Assembly (NCBI GenBank): GCA_033002965.1
Contig: JAURVB010014726.1
Coordinates: 1-64,000 of the forward strand
Length of the DNA: 64,000 nt
Reading direction: 5' to 3'
Source: Piper betle
Lineage: Eukaryota > Streptophyta > Magnoliopsida > Piperales > Piperaceae
The position numbers and the translations under genes were made by a program. Below the pieces are notes generated by a model, which was given only the letters and a program-made list of their open reading frames with translations, ran no database searches and was not told the DNA's origin. This document shows positions 49,501 to 61,059 of the stretch, one piece after another (position 1 is the stretch's first letter; every line of letters starts with the position of its first letter).

Positions 49501-51427
49501 GGTAAATTAATATATCTCCGGGCATATATTGCCAGTAGGATTAAGACCTTGCCCTTTGGCTATGATACTATGCATTTTAGATCTAACTACTTTTCCCAAA
49601 AGTTGAAGCTGCTAGGAAAGAAAACCACTTAATATTTACTCTAACAAACCCCTTCCTAATGGTGTGATGTGCCACTTTATTTGTATCTTTTAAAAAGAAT
49701 GTTCAGGTGATTAATTTGGAAAATAGTTATATTCCTTTAATTTAATTGTCTTTAAATGTGAAGTAGGTAGATTTGTGTGGCTTCATTTAACAGATTGTAA
49801 CAAAGAAAATTAAGAAATTTGTTTGATGTTGAACCTAACAATTCAATTATGTGTTGAAGGTTGATTTTCTATAGTTTCCTGCTTCTTTATACATATAGTT
49901 ATGAGAATCATTTAGATGGGTATACCTAGTTTGGATGATTCTAATTAATGGTTGTTGTCAGTTTCCTCTTGCAATGGAACTCATTCTTGCGGAGTTTCAC
50001 AGAGCCTGCATCTACACTGTTCCAAAACATATTCGATTTTTAGAGGTTTGCTTGCTTCACATAATTTTTTTCTTTTGAATGACGTTTTTGACCATACAGT
50101 ACATCTAAGGATCTTGATTTAAACTTTTGTAAGACACTGGGATAGCAAGGATTAAACATGTGATTGTTTGTGTCATCTATAATTCATCAGGCAACATTTA
50201 AAACCAAGGAGGCTTACCTGAAGACAATAGGATATAAGGAAGAAGATGGAAAAATTGAAAGTAGAGCCAGGTTCTTGGAAAGAGTTGAGTCTTATATGAC
50301 CCTTTATGCTGCTCTTCTGCAGGTGAATATTTTATCTTCGGCAGGAAATGGCATTTACTATTGAATTTAATGTCAGCACTGGCGTAGCTCTATATCTTGA
50401 GATTTGATTTACTTGTTCCTAGTGGCCAGTGCCGAAAAAAATCCAGAAATAATTTTTAAAATTTGCAAAATGCCAACTTTCATCATAAGGATCCATATCT
50501 CTGTATGACTAATTAAGCTTGTCTTTTCTTCTTATGATTGTTTGCCTTCACTTCCATTTTTCTTTTTGAAATTTCAAACCTGGTTTTCTGGGTTTCATGG
50601 AAATATTCGGTTTAAATTTTGGTCTTCATTGGCGACACTGATTAATTTGATTCTGTGAATCTAATTGCAAACTGAACTGCATTTTGTCCTTGCCTCCAAG
50701 TAATAACCAGTTTTAAAAATAGGTGTACCGAGTTTATTAACCTTTTGAAAAGCACTTCCATGCAGTAACTCTGGACATGGGATCCAAATGCAGGAATTGC
50801 TTCTTTGTATCTCTGTATTACCCTGCTGCCTCAAGTCTCTCACTTGAGTGAAGGGACTTTATACGGCTATTGATCTACCTTTTATTAGAAGGGATTACGA
50901 TAGCTCTTTATGAATGCAAAAGTCACTACTCTAGTTTTTCCTCTCTTCCTCCTTTTATCTCTTCTTTTGTTTAACAATTTAATTTTTTCCTTTATCTGCA
51001 GACGCAAGTCAATGGTTTCACAAATTGTCATGGTTTGGGAGAAGGTTGGTCATGGCTTGCAAGATTATTGAACACCCTTCCTGCAGACATGGCCACTGCA
51101 ACAGCGCTGCTGGCCTTCCTTAAGGTTAGTCCATTTCTTAGTTTTCAATTACTTTAGGACAAGAAGTTGAATGGTAATAAGTTTCATATACTTTAGATGG
51201 CTGGATTTGCCTTGCATGCGAAGTATAAGTCCCAGTTCAATAAAGTACTGAATATCATCATGAGGGAGTTTTTAGTTGCGCTCAAATCAACTGGAGATGC
51301 ACAAGTGAACCCTGTGATCACAGCTATTGAAACGTACATTGAAACCAAACAGTTTCTCAAAGAACCAGAAGGATGGCGACTTGGGACTCAAATAACCTCA
51401 AAAGAAGCAAGCAGTTTCCGTTACTAG
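43556..51427 (+). CDS. GLE1: GLE1, nuclear-pore mRNA export factor, 621 residues
   Basis: GLE1 acts at the cytoplasmic face of the nuclear pore, where with inositol hexakisphosphate it activates the DEAD-box helicase DBP5/LOS4 in mRNA export. Predicted exons: 43556-43557, 43631-43798, 44111-44272, 44409-44526, 44660-44808, 45297-45468, 45561-45735, 47372-47481, 48485-48555, 48676-48757, 49184-49270, 49962-50045, 50191-50322, 51002-51124, 51197-51427. They sum to 1866 bases, with GT-AG at every intron, giving 621 residues (plant GLE1 is about 610). The N terminus reads MGLTKLELRCPKSLNG, then an acidic region (about 80-120), a charged coiled coil (about 150-350: AEEVDNHLSAIQRDHEQ, KRREKALMEEKMRQEKAKA), and the C-terminal Gle1 fold (about 355-600: RRVKQISGTQ, DPRCPQSISLAAFAKQ, AEFHRACIYTVPKHI, FALHAKYKSQF). 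The start codon is split by the first intron, and a TAA lies in frame nine bases upstream. AT-rich codons and long introns contrast with the transporter gene. Confidence 0.93.
44973..45129 (-). mobile_element. tRNA-derived SINE in a GLE1 intron
   Basis: On the minus strand it has a box-A-like TAGCCTCAGTGACTAAAAGG, a box-B-like GGGTTCAAACCC, and ends in an A-rich tail (the T-rich run at 44973-45000 on the plus strand). Target duplication CTATCCCAGAG (44962-44972) and CTGTCCCAGAG (45130-45140), one mismatch. It lies in the intron between exons 44660-44808 and 45297-45468. Confidence 0.8.
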
Positions 51428-52600
51428 TTGATTGTTCCTGTTCTCCTTTTCACTTGTTTTTTTAACACCAGCCGAGAATTGCCACAGGTATTATTTGCTT
51501 TTTTGTGTTATTTTTTTATCTCCATATCTACCACCACCATAAATTTTTATGTTACGTTTCCAGGATAGACTCACTTATCCATATTCAGAGCCATAGCAAC
51601 CCTTGTGCAGTTTGCAACCTATCTCAAACCTCATCAAATATCCGGTGAGTTATGTCCCGACTACTGAGTCCCCAAGATTGGTCCTGGCTAGGCTTTGGCT
51701 ATCTTCTTTAATTAAAATCCAGGCAGAGGGATGTGGTGACATGTTTTGAATTTACTTTAAACCCTCCCGTGAACTATATCTATCTATTACCGTTGTACCT
51801 TTTCTTCTTGGTTCACTTATTTTGGCCGAGGTTTCATGAGGTGACATGACATCACAGTGAGTTGGGCATGCTTGTGTTTCAGGTGCGCATTGCTTGGGAT
51901 TTTTTTTGACGCCAGAAAGACACAAGCTGGTCTCCAGCACATAGAGCGATTTAGGTTCGTATTTGTGAGAGTTAGCTGTCAGGAATCTCACTTAACAATT
52001 GCAAGGCGGATCTCACTGGCAATTACAAGAGAGAATATTGCCTGTTTAAGCTGTCTTCACCCCAACTCTTTTTGTACCCTCTTTGTGCTAATGGGACATT
52101 TTTTATGTTGTCATTGTTTGTTCTGTTAGATCTATGGGTTGGGTGAGATGTGGGGGCTTCAGTACCTCATGGGAGCGGTTGTGTAAGGTAGGTGTGTTGG
52201 GTGTGGGGGTTGGGTGGGCACCACCCCTACAAATGTTTCTCCACAGCAGCTCCCATGACTTTCTAACTGTCGGGCGAAGAGATCAAGCAGTCCAGCTTAG
52301 TGTTCTCCATAACTCCTCTCTAAGGAACCATCATGTTAAGCTTGCTCATGACAAACTGCTTCAACTCCATTGATGATACTTCTTTTTCCTCACTTGTGAG
52401 ACAAAGGTGTCTGCCGACATTTGCGAACAATTTTTTTGCATGTACAATTATGGACCGTGAGAGTCTAGCTGATTTACGGTTACGGGATAAAGATGAAGTG
52501 TAAGCAAATTGAACCAGAATACAGGCAGCTTGTCCTAGCAGGGGATGAATCTAGTTGTAAAACCATTTCCTTTGTACTGAATGAAATCTAAATTGAACCA
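51428..52600 (+). other. GLE1 3' UTR and flank
   Basis: Presumed 3' UTR passing into spacer. 51705-52070 is repeated, diverged, at 53268-53605. The frames at 51857 and 52134 show no domain and are not called. Confidence 0.4.
51705..52070. repeat. Dispersed direct repeat, copy 1
   Basis: Shares with 53268-53605: TGAGTTGGGCA, GCGCATTG(C/T)TTGGGAT, CTGGTCTCCA, GAGCGATTTA, TGTCAGGAATCTCACTTAAC, GGCGGATCTCAC, GAGAGAATATTGCC, AAGCTGTCTT. Adjoins the GLE1 3' end. Confidence 0.8.
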
Positions 52601-53267
52601 TGGCCTTGTGGGGACTCAGATAGAGCGTTTATGGCGTACCCGCCAGCGTAGTCGCTCGGTTCGACCATAATGTTTGATGGTTCGTGATCATATGGGTAAA
52701 ATTGAGGTGAGCTTTATTTATGTCCATTGGATCACGCCCGAAGATAGATAACAACTTCTCCATCTTGTCTTCCACAAGTGGGCTTTTATTTTACGGGCTA
52801 ATTTATAAATGGGCTTAAGGTTTTAGGGCTGTGTAAGCTTTAGCTTGTATATGTATTCAGCATATTGCCGTAGATATAATGGCTTTTTTTTGTTTTGAAA
52901 GTACAGAGAAAGGTTTTTAATGATACGAAATTTCCCTAGTAGGAGAACCGGCAGGCTTACGATTCCGGCCATCTTATGTCATTTTAAACTGTGTTCCCTA
53001 TTTTTCGTGTTTTTATATGACGGGTAAGTTTTTTCATTGTTTATCAGGTATCACTATAAGAAAAATGGTTATACGGAGGCAAGAAAAAACTGGAGTTTTA
53101 CAAGGACACAGACGAAGCTCATTTTGTCCAGTCTAATTATGTTCCTTTCAATATTAGCCAAAAGCAATGCAATATTAAATTTGTGTATAATGAATAGGAC
53201 GTTGACCATATTTGTAAAGTCTTGAAAAGTTTCTTTCTATCTATCTGTTTAATATAATAAAGTAAAT
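52601..53267. other. Intergenic stretch, nothing recognised
   Basis: No gene; the 62-codon frame at 53037 has no motif. Confidence 0.4.
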
Positions 53268-53605
53268 TCCTTGATTAAAATCGAGGCAGATGGATATGGG
53301 AGTCATGTATAGTTTACCTGCTTTGATTTTTTAATTCACTTTGAACCCTGCCCATGAGGAGATGCCTATGGTCTTACGAGATGACATCTCGGTGAGTTGG
53401 GCACGTTCGTTTCAGGAGCGCATTGTTTGGGATCCTTTTGGGAAGATACAAACTGGTCTCCAACAGTTGAGCGATTTATCGGGAATTCGGGATGGTTCAC
53501 ATCTTTGTAAGTTGGTTGTCAGGAATCTCACTTAACAGGCGGATCTCACAAGCATTTACAAGGAGAGAATATTGCCTCTTGAAGCTGTCTTGACTTTCAT
53601 GGCTG
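53268..53605. repeat. Dispersed direct repeat, copy 2
   Basis: Second copy of 51705-52070, same orientation, with small indels; the segment around 53490-53515 is not in copy 1. Confidence 0.8.
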
Positions 53606-54399
53606 TACAATCTTTTTATGCAATCTTTTTTCTTGACTGATTTGATACACCCCGTTTGTGCGAATCTAACATAATTGTTACTTCTATCGTTATTTAAGTT
53701 TGGTACTCTTAAAGAATGTTATAATCATAAAATCTTGTGACCTATATATTAGTTTGCATGCAAGCTTCTATTTTTGCCACTCATTCTACTTGTAGACATG
53801 GCCAATGGGGTTGTTGTCACAGCTGCAAGGCTTCTACTCCTGCTTTCTATGTCTTTTCCTCTTCATCTCGGGTTTATTCTAAACTTCCTAGACTTGTCTG
53901 TTTGGTGCCTCCACTAGAGGCATCCAAGCAGCGATCAATGTCCAAACAAAGGTGATGATCCAGTACAATGGTTCAATTACACACGGACGCTTCACTTTCC
54001 AACATAGGGATGCAGTGAACTTCCAGGGGAGGAGCCAACACCAGCTCTCTCATTTTCCTCCTTCCAGGAGACGAGGCGAACGTTGAGCATCTCGTTTACG
54101 GGCGTTTGTTTGTACCCGTCTTGGCCTCCAGATTCAAGGCTCTTCTGGTTTACGTCGAGGTATGCACTTCATAGTATGTAGTGCATTTTTCTTTCTAAAA
54201 ATAAAATTCTCATATTTGCAAAAACACAAGCTAGAACGTTCCCTCCTAGCGTAAGAAATAAATAATATGGATTAAAATTTAAAACCAATGACACTATCCA
54301 TATTCCAAATAAGTGCTTCTCAGCATTTGATCGTCGGTTGAAGGTTGCTAATACTTTACACGGCATTAGCTTCAAGTTCGATAGATGTTAATGCTGGGT
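53606..54399. other. Intergenic stretch, nothing recognised
   Basis: A 72-codon frame at 53737-53955 has serine-rich composition but no domain I recognise. No RNA gene or repeat boundary seen. Confidence 0.4.
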
Positions 54400-55990
54400 A
54401 CATACCTCCTGATTGCAGCACCGGTATTATGGACAATCTTTAAGGTTTTATATTAAGACTAATTATTAATTAATTAATATATGTAATTCTGAATAAGATT
54501 TATAATATTATTTTATTTCATGTAGCTGAAAGAAAGTAGAGGAACTTGTTTGTACTTTTTTACAACGGGTGTTTTGAACTATGTGATGGTAAGATATTAA
54601 ATTTAATGTTTTATTATCCTTTATTATAATAAAAGATTAATTAAAAAAGGTACAATAGTAAGGAAAGGATTTAGAAAAGTTCACTCCTTCCTATAATGAG
54701 TCATAGTGAAGGCAATAATAACAATTGTTTGCCTCTTGAAAATTGCATTAGACTTGGTCTTGACGGAGAAGAATATTATACATGAGTAAACCCTATAATT
54801 GTTGAGAGTAATAGTAAAAAAAATTTTAAAATTAAAGGCCAAAGAAGAATAGAAAATGATGGTCTAACCATTTTTTATATAGTTCAAGCAATTATAAATG
54901 ACTTGAAAATTATTTGCACGACATTTTTTATACTAATGATATGAGAATATATGTAGATAGTTATGGTGATATGTAAATTATCCAACATTGAAAAGACAAG
55001 AGTGGTTAATTCATTCAAAATAAGGAATTCATATATTATTTTATACGGATCATGAAACTCGATTGGAGTGGATTAAATTGGAGTTAAGAAAAAAATGGTC
55101 TTTATTTAGTTATTTTAAAATAATTTTCATTTTTGTTACTAAAGTGTTTATAATTATTCTAATTATGGAATCAAGTACGTGTGAGGTTCATGTTTGTCAT
55201 TATGGTTATATAATGACAAACATGAACCTCATAGTAATGAGAAACATGAGCCGCATATTTATTTTATTTCATTACTGCGATAATTGAGAATATTATGAAA
55301 ACTCTATTAATAAAATAAAACTTCTCAATAAATTACTCGTTTTTGCCTTTTTCAATATTAAATAATTCAAACATTGTTATAACTAAGCTAGATGCAATGT
55401 CGTATCATTTGTATAAAAAATGGTATAGGACCAATTTTCAAGTTTTTTCTAATTGTTTGAATTGTATCTAAAATGGTTAAATCATCTTGTATCTTTATTT
55501 TGTCATTTGATTTTCAAAATCTTCTAACGCTACTTTGTTTTTTTACTTTCTATCATTACACTTCACAATTATAGGGTTTACTCTTGCACTCAATACCAAG
55601 CCTAATGCAGTGTTTAGGAGATGAATAATTATCATATTGCACCATTATGAATTGTTATAGGCGAGAGTGAGCTTATTTACAACCTTCCATACACTCTTGT
55701 ACCTTCTTTTAATTTCATTGATACTTTATTATAATAAAAGACAATGTAATAGTACATTTAATATTTTATCATCAAATAGTTCAAATCACTCGTTATAAAG
55801 AGGTGTAGATGAGGTCGGTCACTTCTTAGCATTTTTGTTTTTTCGTTACATGAAATAAAATATAAGTATGAATCTTATTCATACTTACATGTATTATTTG
55901 ATTAATCGGTGTCTTGGATATAAAGTCTTAAGATATGTATCTCAAACATCATATGTGATTTCGACTAATCTTGTGAGTGGGTTCCAACAA
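54400..55990. repeat. Giant imperfect palindrome, about 1.6 kb
   Basis: The left half (about 54400-55203) pairs with the right half (about 55210-55990) along most of its length. Examples: left CTGAATAAGATTTATAAT with the reverse complement of 55866-55890; TTTTATTTCATGTA (54513) with TACATGAAATAAAA (55848); CTTTATTATAATAAAAG (54615) with 55725-55740; and GAGTAAACCCTATAATTGT (54784) with 55570-55588. The centre is a perfect 22-bp inverted repeat (55182-55203 and 55210-55231) with loop GGTTAT. No long frame or transposase is present. Confidence 0.8.
55182..55231. repeat. Perfect 22-bp hairpin at the palindrome centre
   Basis: The left arm TGAGGTTCATGTTTGTCATT plus AT, the six-base loop GGTTAT, and an exactly complementary right arm. 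The arms are far better preserved than the outer palindrome. Confidence 0.9.
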
Positions 55991-56546
55991 AACTACTTTG
56001 GTTTAGCAATTTTTTTCATATACTGAAAGTATGCTTTCAATTATTTTATTTCTACACTTATATGAAACTTTTATTTAAACTCATCAATCATGAAAGCCTA
56101 TGCCTCAAGTTTCAATCCATTGCCGCCTTTTTTCCTTACCGTTGTTGATTAAGTAAAAAAAATAGTAAAAAAAGCAATTCGTATTTGATCTCATTTGAGC
56201 CTGTCAATGCATGGTTGGCTTTCTAACCCCATCTGCGACATTTTTTATTTAACTTGAAGTATAAATTAGTGTATACAATTCAAACAATTAGAAATGATAC
56301 AAACAAACACCTATCGGCCTTTTTATTTTTGTTTTTAATTTTACTAAAAACGATAAAAAAAATGATACAAACAAACACCTATATAAGCTTTAGAACTCAT
56401 TTAGTTGTCATCACGTGGCAAGCCTCAATTTCTGGTAGAGAAGAAAAATGCTTGCTTACGTAACCTGGGCTTGTTTGTTTCCCAGTAGTAATACAAATGA
56501 TGTAGCAGTTGAACAAGCTTGAACTGTGATTTTATAATATTGAAAG
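55991..56546. other. AT-rich intergenic stretch
   Basis: No gene. AATGATACAAACAAACACCTAT occurs twice (about 56293 and 56361), a short direct repeat. Confidence 0.5.
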
Positions 56547-57775
56547 TAGGGGTGGGCATCGGTCGGACAGACATCGGACGAATTATTATCCGTGCCCGTC
56601 TGAAATTTCGTCGGACAAAATTTATCCGACCGACTTCGGACATCGAATTGTCCGTCGGGGCCTAAGCAATGTCCGCGGACAGTCCGAAACCCTCTCCGCC
56701 TGCCGCCGTAGGAGGTTTGGCAATGTCAAAGCAGTGACTGGACGGCCGCGGTGACGATCGCCGGCGGCGGAATCGACGACGCAAGCCGAGGGTTTCGGCG
56801 GCGGAATTGACGACGAGCGACGATTCCGGCGTCGTGGAGGCCGGGCAACGGCGGGGAGCTCGGGGCATCACCGCAACGTCGCGGCGGGGCCTGGCGGCGA
56901 CGATCGGCGGCAGGGCGACGCGGCGGCGGAATCGACGACGAGCGGAGATTCCGGCGTCGTGGAGGCCGGGCGACGGCTGGGCCGCTCGGGGCATTACGAC
57001 AATGCCGCAGCGGGGCCTGGCGGTGATGATCGGCGGCCGGGCGATGCGGCGGCTACCACGACAAGGGGGCAGCATGGTTTGGACGGGGAAGAGAAAATGG
57101 GTCGGAGGTTTGAGTGATGGCAATATCGTAAATAAAACTTGACTCGCCAATGTCTCGAGTCAATAATAATAACTAACTCGAAATAAATCCTAAAAAATCC
57201 ATAGAATCAGAAAAAATTTCATAAAATAAAATAAACACTACAACATCATAATGACATTCTATAATTAATAACTCACCCAAATTCCCCGTAACGCGTCCTA
57301 ACGCGGTAAATGACCTAAACTAATTCCACGATCAACTATATATAAAATAAAAAAATAAATAGCATACTCTTATATATTCTGATAATTTTTTTTCTGTTGT
57401 ATTCATAATGTTATCATTATATACTTGGGTACGTATGACCCTCATGGCTCATACACCCGACCAGCGTCGACTCAGTACACATATTCTAAAACATACTCGT
57501 CTTGAACCAACGATTGAACCGATCGGTTCATAAGCATAAAACCCTGACTCAGATCATTGGTTTTACATTATGTTTATAATGTGATATATTTTTTCGAAGA
57601 TAGATCATACAAGTTTGTTATTAAATATCGGACACTCGGTCGGTCGTTCGGTCGGACAAAAAAATATCCATGTTTGGTTTGTTTTAATTCAGTCAAATTC
57701 GATCGGTCAAATTCGATCGATCAAATTCGGTCGGACATACTTCGGACATCGGACAGACAGACAAATTCGGACGTC
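56547..57775. mobile_element. Chimeric repeat: TAGGGGTGGGC-ended element with LTR core
   Basis: The left end reads TAGGGGTGGGCATCGGTCGG, a hAT-type terminus, followed by CGGAC-rich sequence. Similar CGGTCGGAC/ATCGGACAGACAGAC motifs in inverse sense lie at 57630-57775. Between them, about 56680-57567 is a GC-rich block plus the terminal part of the window's LTR family (ACTTGACTCG...CTCGAGTCAA, GTAACGCGTCCTAACGCGG, CCCTCATGGCTCATACAC, ending TTTTACA at 57567). The target duplication could not be fixed, so the outer limits are approximate and the hAT assignment is weak. Confidence 0.5.
57140..57567 (+). mobile_element. LTR terminal segment inside the chimera
   Basis: Colinear with 1-445 and 16810-17234; ends GGTTTTACA. 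The other LTR terminus is absent, so this is a captured or truncated piece. Confidence 0.75.
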
Positions 57776-59232
57776 CACGCTCACCAGAGAGTTGATGACT
57801 GTTATGGATAGAATCATACACTTGCGTATTACGTCTCCAACTAGATTACTCTCGCCTCTGTGGTTCCTCTTCTTATAATGTAAGCTGTTAGTGTTGATTC
57901 TCTTCAACCAAATCTTAACTCCATTATCTACCACATTTGACGACTGACACAGCTTTAAACAAGAAAAGAACAATTCTACATTGAGATATTTCCCCTGCAT
58001 TTGTGTATTTCTTCCCTGGGCAGTGCACTTCTTGCCTGATCTGTCTTCTTGAATTTGGAGATCTATCAAACAGATATAGCAATGACATTTAAAATCATAA
58101 ATAAACAATACAAAGTTAGAGAAGTGGAAGACATATAGCAAAGGCATTTCTAACTACTGTACCAAAATATATTCCCCTTCCAACGGAGAAAGGCCACCCC
58201 CCGATCCCAAAATATCCGCCTGCACAAAGGTGTCCTACTTTGTGTTGGCTTGTAGTTGTCAAAGAGATAGCCCCCAAGATTCAACACCCCACTTATCCCG
58301 CTATTTCGCGGAAAGATAGAACCGGTTTTGGCTCCTCCACGGAGCGATGCCGATGAAGACGCCGTGCGGAAAGAGGAAAGATAGTTTCCATCGGCGTCGC
58401 TCCCAGGAGGAGCCAAAATTTTTGCGGAAAGATAAATGTCCCTCTTACTTTTCTTGCTTCCACCCTGGGAGAAGCTAGAAAGGCATATCACCGCTCTTTT
58501 TTGCTTTCAATTAGCCGGCTTGGAAAAGCTTTCTCTACAGCTTGTCATATTCAAATTATCTATCTGATTCCCACGCCAATATTAAATGTATGATATGTAT
58601 ATGTACCAAGGTTGATGTGTGAAGATAGTATATGTACCAAGGTATATGTAAAGATAGTATTCCCACGGCTTATGAATTTTCTCTTCTGCTGCTAACACAT
58701 GATACAATCACTTCAAATTATCTGTTGGTTTGTGGATATGATTGGTAAAGAGGGTTTAATTAATTGTTATATTTTCTGATCTCTAAGCTGCAACAAGTAA
58801 ATCAATTTAAACGAAGAAAACTTGTCATGTGTGTTATAACTAGTTCTAATGAACTCTTATCCAATCCAATTACACGAAAAGAGCTTTAATGTTCATTTTG
58901 ATCACCTGTGAAAAGGCACCTCTAGTGGAGTTCAACTTGAAGTTCAAAACCGCAGTATTGTCTTACCAACTCCTACGATTACTTTTTAATATTATATATT
59001 TGAAGTGATCATAGTAAATAATGTGTAATGTGATAAATTTAAATTATGAACTCGTACCCTTTGACGTCCATTTTTTGTGTCAGCGAAAAGATTTAGACTT
59101 AATTAGCGTTAAGTTTGTACCATTTGGTGGCCATTTTTGTACCTTTTAGTGGCCATTTTTTGTCACCTTTGATGGCCAGTTTCTTGTGAATATTGGTACC
59201 TATTTTTTTTGTAGTTAATAGACAACCATTTC
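57776..59232. other. Intergenic stretch with a hairpin, no gene called
   Basis: A 113-codon minus-strand frame (58491-58150) spans the inverted repeat at 58326-58418; its composition is protein-like but I recognise no domain, so it is left as doubtful. Around 59113-59180 the phrase GTACC(A/T)TTT(G/A)(G)TGGCCATTTTT recurs two to three times. Confidence 0.4.
58326..58418. repeat. Hairpin with 30-bp arms
   Basis: The left arm 58326-58355 (TTTTGGCTCCTCCACGGAGC onward) and right arm 58389-58418 (ending AGGAGGAGCCAAAA) pair at 27 of 30 places around a 33-base loop. This size range fits a plant miRNA-type fold, but nothing else supports that. Confidence 0.75.
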
Positions 59233-60550
59233 AACACGTATAATTTTGACTTCAAAATTGATTATTTTTAACCGACCATCTTCTATTAATAAAAACATTT
59301 ATTAATTTTATTTTTTATATTATAATAACAAAATTTGTGACGATTTTTTTAAAAAAATTATATAAAATTTTCTATCACAACTGAATGCCCTATAATTATA
59401 ATTATTTGACTCTAGAATCGATTATTTTTAAAAATCATCAACTTCCACCAATGGAAACATTTATTACTTTAATTTTATATTATAATAAAAAAAATTGTGA
59501 ATATTTTTAACGACTATCATCTTCTACCATTGGAAATATTTATTACTTTAATTTCATATTATAATAAAAAATTTGAATTTTTTAAGATTTTAATTATATA
59601 AAATTTCTATCACAACTAAATTATGTCTTATAATTACAGCTATCTTAACTCCAAAATTGGTTATTTTTAACATAGTTGCAAAAATTGAAATCAGATGTTG
59701 AATTGAATCGGAAGAGTGTTATTGAATCATCATTGAATCAGACTAATTTGTCAAAAATATTATGAGAATCAGTTTACTTGAATCAGTCAAAATCGATAGG
59801 TTATTAATAATAGAATATGTTGTTTTAATGTTACGGTGTGTATTATATTTTATTATATTTTTTTCATATTTTTGGGATTTTTTAAATTATTTGGAATTAG
59901 TTATTATTTTTTTACTCGAGTCAACTTTTAATTACGAGAATGCCATCGACATATTTCTTTCTCCGACACTTCTCTTCCCCTAAACCCTCGATGCCACCCT
60001 CCTTCTCTGTTGCCCTCACCCAATCCACCCCGCCCCCCGTCGGTGGCCTTGCCTAATCCACCCCCCACCACATTACCCCCCGCCCCCATCGCCGCCCAGC
60101 CAGCCCCGCTCCCCCTGCCCCTCCCCGCCCCCATGTCATCGCCCTCTTTTTTCCCCCTTCCCTCTCCCTCGTTCGCCCTCATCCGAGCCTGCCCGCCTTC
60201 TCCCCCGCCACCCCACCAAACCCCTTGCCCCGTCTCCCCACGCCTTGTCCTAAATCAGCCGATTCTTACCGTCATTGAATCGAGGCAAGAATCAGCTCGA
60301 ATCGACCTAAATTGGCTGATTCTTTATTCAATTTTTGGCCACAACGATTTGGCCTCATTTTGAATCGGTTTTTCACTTAGCCGAGTAAAATCGGCCAATT
60401 CCGTTCAGAATCGGCTAATTTTTACAAATATAATTTTTAATGATCATCATATTTTATCAATGGAACCATCTATTACTTTTATTTTTTATATTATAACAAA
60501 AAATTGTGATAAAATTTTCTATTCCAACTAAATGTCCTATAAAATATTTA
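59233..60550. repeat. AT-rich tandem repeat, unit about 150 bp, split by an insertion
   Basis: Units share GATTATTTTTAAC, CATC(A/T)TCTACCA.TGGAA, TTATTACTTTAATTTTATATTATAATAAAA and TATAAAATTT(T)CTATCACAACTAAAT. Parts of four units are seen at about 59233, 59396, 59505 and 59640; the last is interrupted by the element at 59672-60432 and resumes at 60433. Confidence 0.7.
59672..60432. mobile_element. MULE-like non-autonomous element with LTR-derived core (second copy)
   Basis: Flanked by ATTTTTAAC (59663-59671) and ATTTTTAAT (60433-60441), a 9-bp target duplication with one change. Ends: left ATAGTTGCAAAAATTG and right, reverse-complemented, TATATTTGTAAAAATTAG. AATCGG-type motifs are at both termini. 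The core holds the LTR-family lead (TTATTAATAATAGAATATG, GGAATTAGTTATTATTTTT, ACTCGAGTCAACTTTTAATT) and a proline-codon GC-rich block (59950-60250). No transposase. Frames in the GC-rich block are not called. Confidence 0.65.
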
Positions 60551-61059
60551 AATTATATTTAAGCGTAGCCTGCACATCATGCAGGTTATTTTTACAACCC
60601 CCCCCCTCTCATTTCTCCCATCGGTCGCCCCTCTTTTTCAATTGAAAAGGTCTTATCAATAAAATTTTCATTTATCTGAGATCTAGGCATAGTTTGCAAC
60701 CCATTCTATAAATTCTTCTCATTTTATTATCCCCCTCGAGGGAAAATGATTTCACAAACAAAGAAATTGTACAGTTGAAATCACATAAAAAGAAAAACAA
60801 ACAAATTCTAAAAGAAAACAAATTCGAACAAAAAAGATGTTGACCTTCCACCCTAATTGTCCCAAAGGGGCAGGGATATATAGGAAATATTGAAATCTGA
60901 TTGACTAGGGTTCATTCCAATTATACCAATAAACGTAACTCTTACTATTTTAGATACATTAAATAATAGCTATTCGCAGTCGCTCGCCCGCCCTCAGCCC
61001 TGCTCACAGCCGCCGCCCCCACTCCCCGCCTACAGCTATGGTCCTCCACATTCCCACCC
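60551..61059. other. AT-rich spacer, nothing recognised
   Basis: No gene or repeat boundary recognised, apart from the C-run at about 60598. Confidence 0.4.

Noticed and set aside
58150..58491. 113-codon minus-strand protein
   Set aside because: Protein-like in part, but it spans a strong inverted repeat and I recognise no domain; kept only as a doubtful region.
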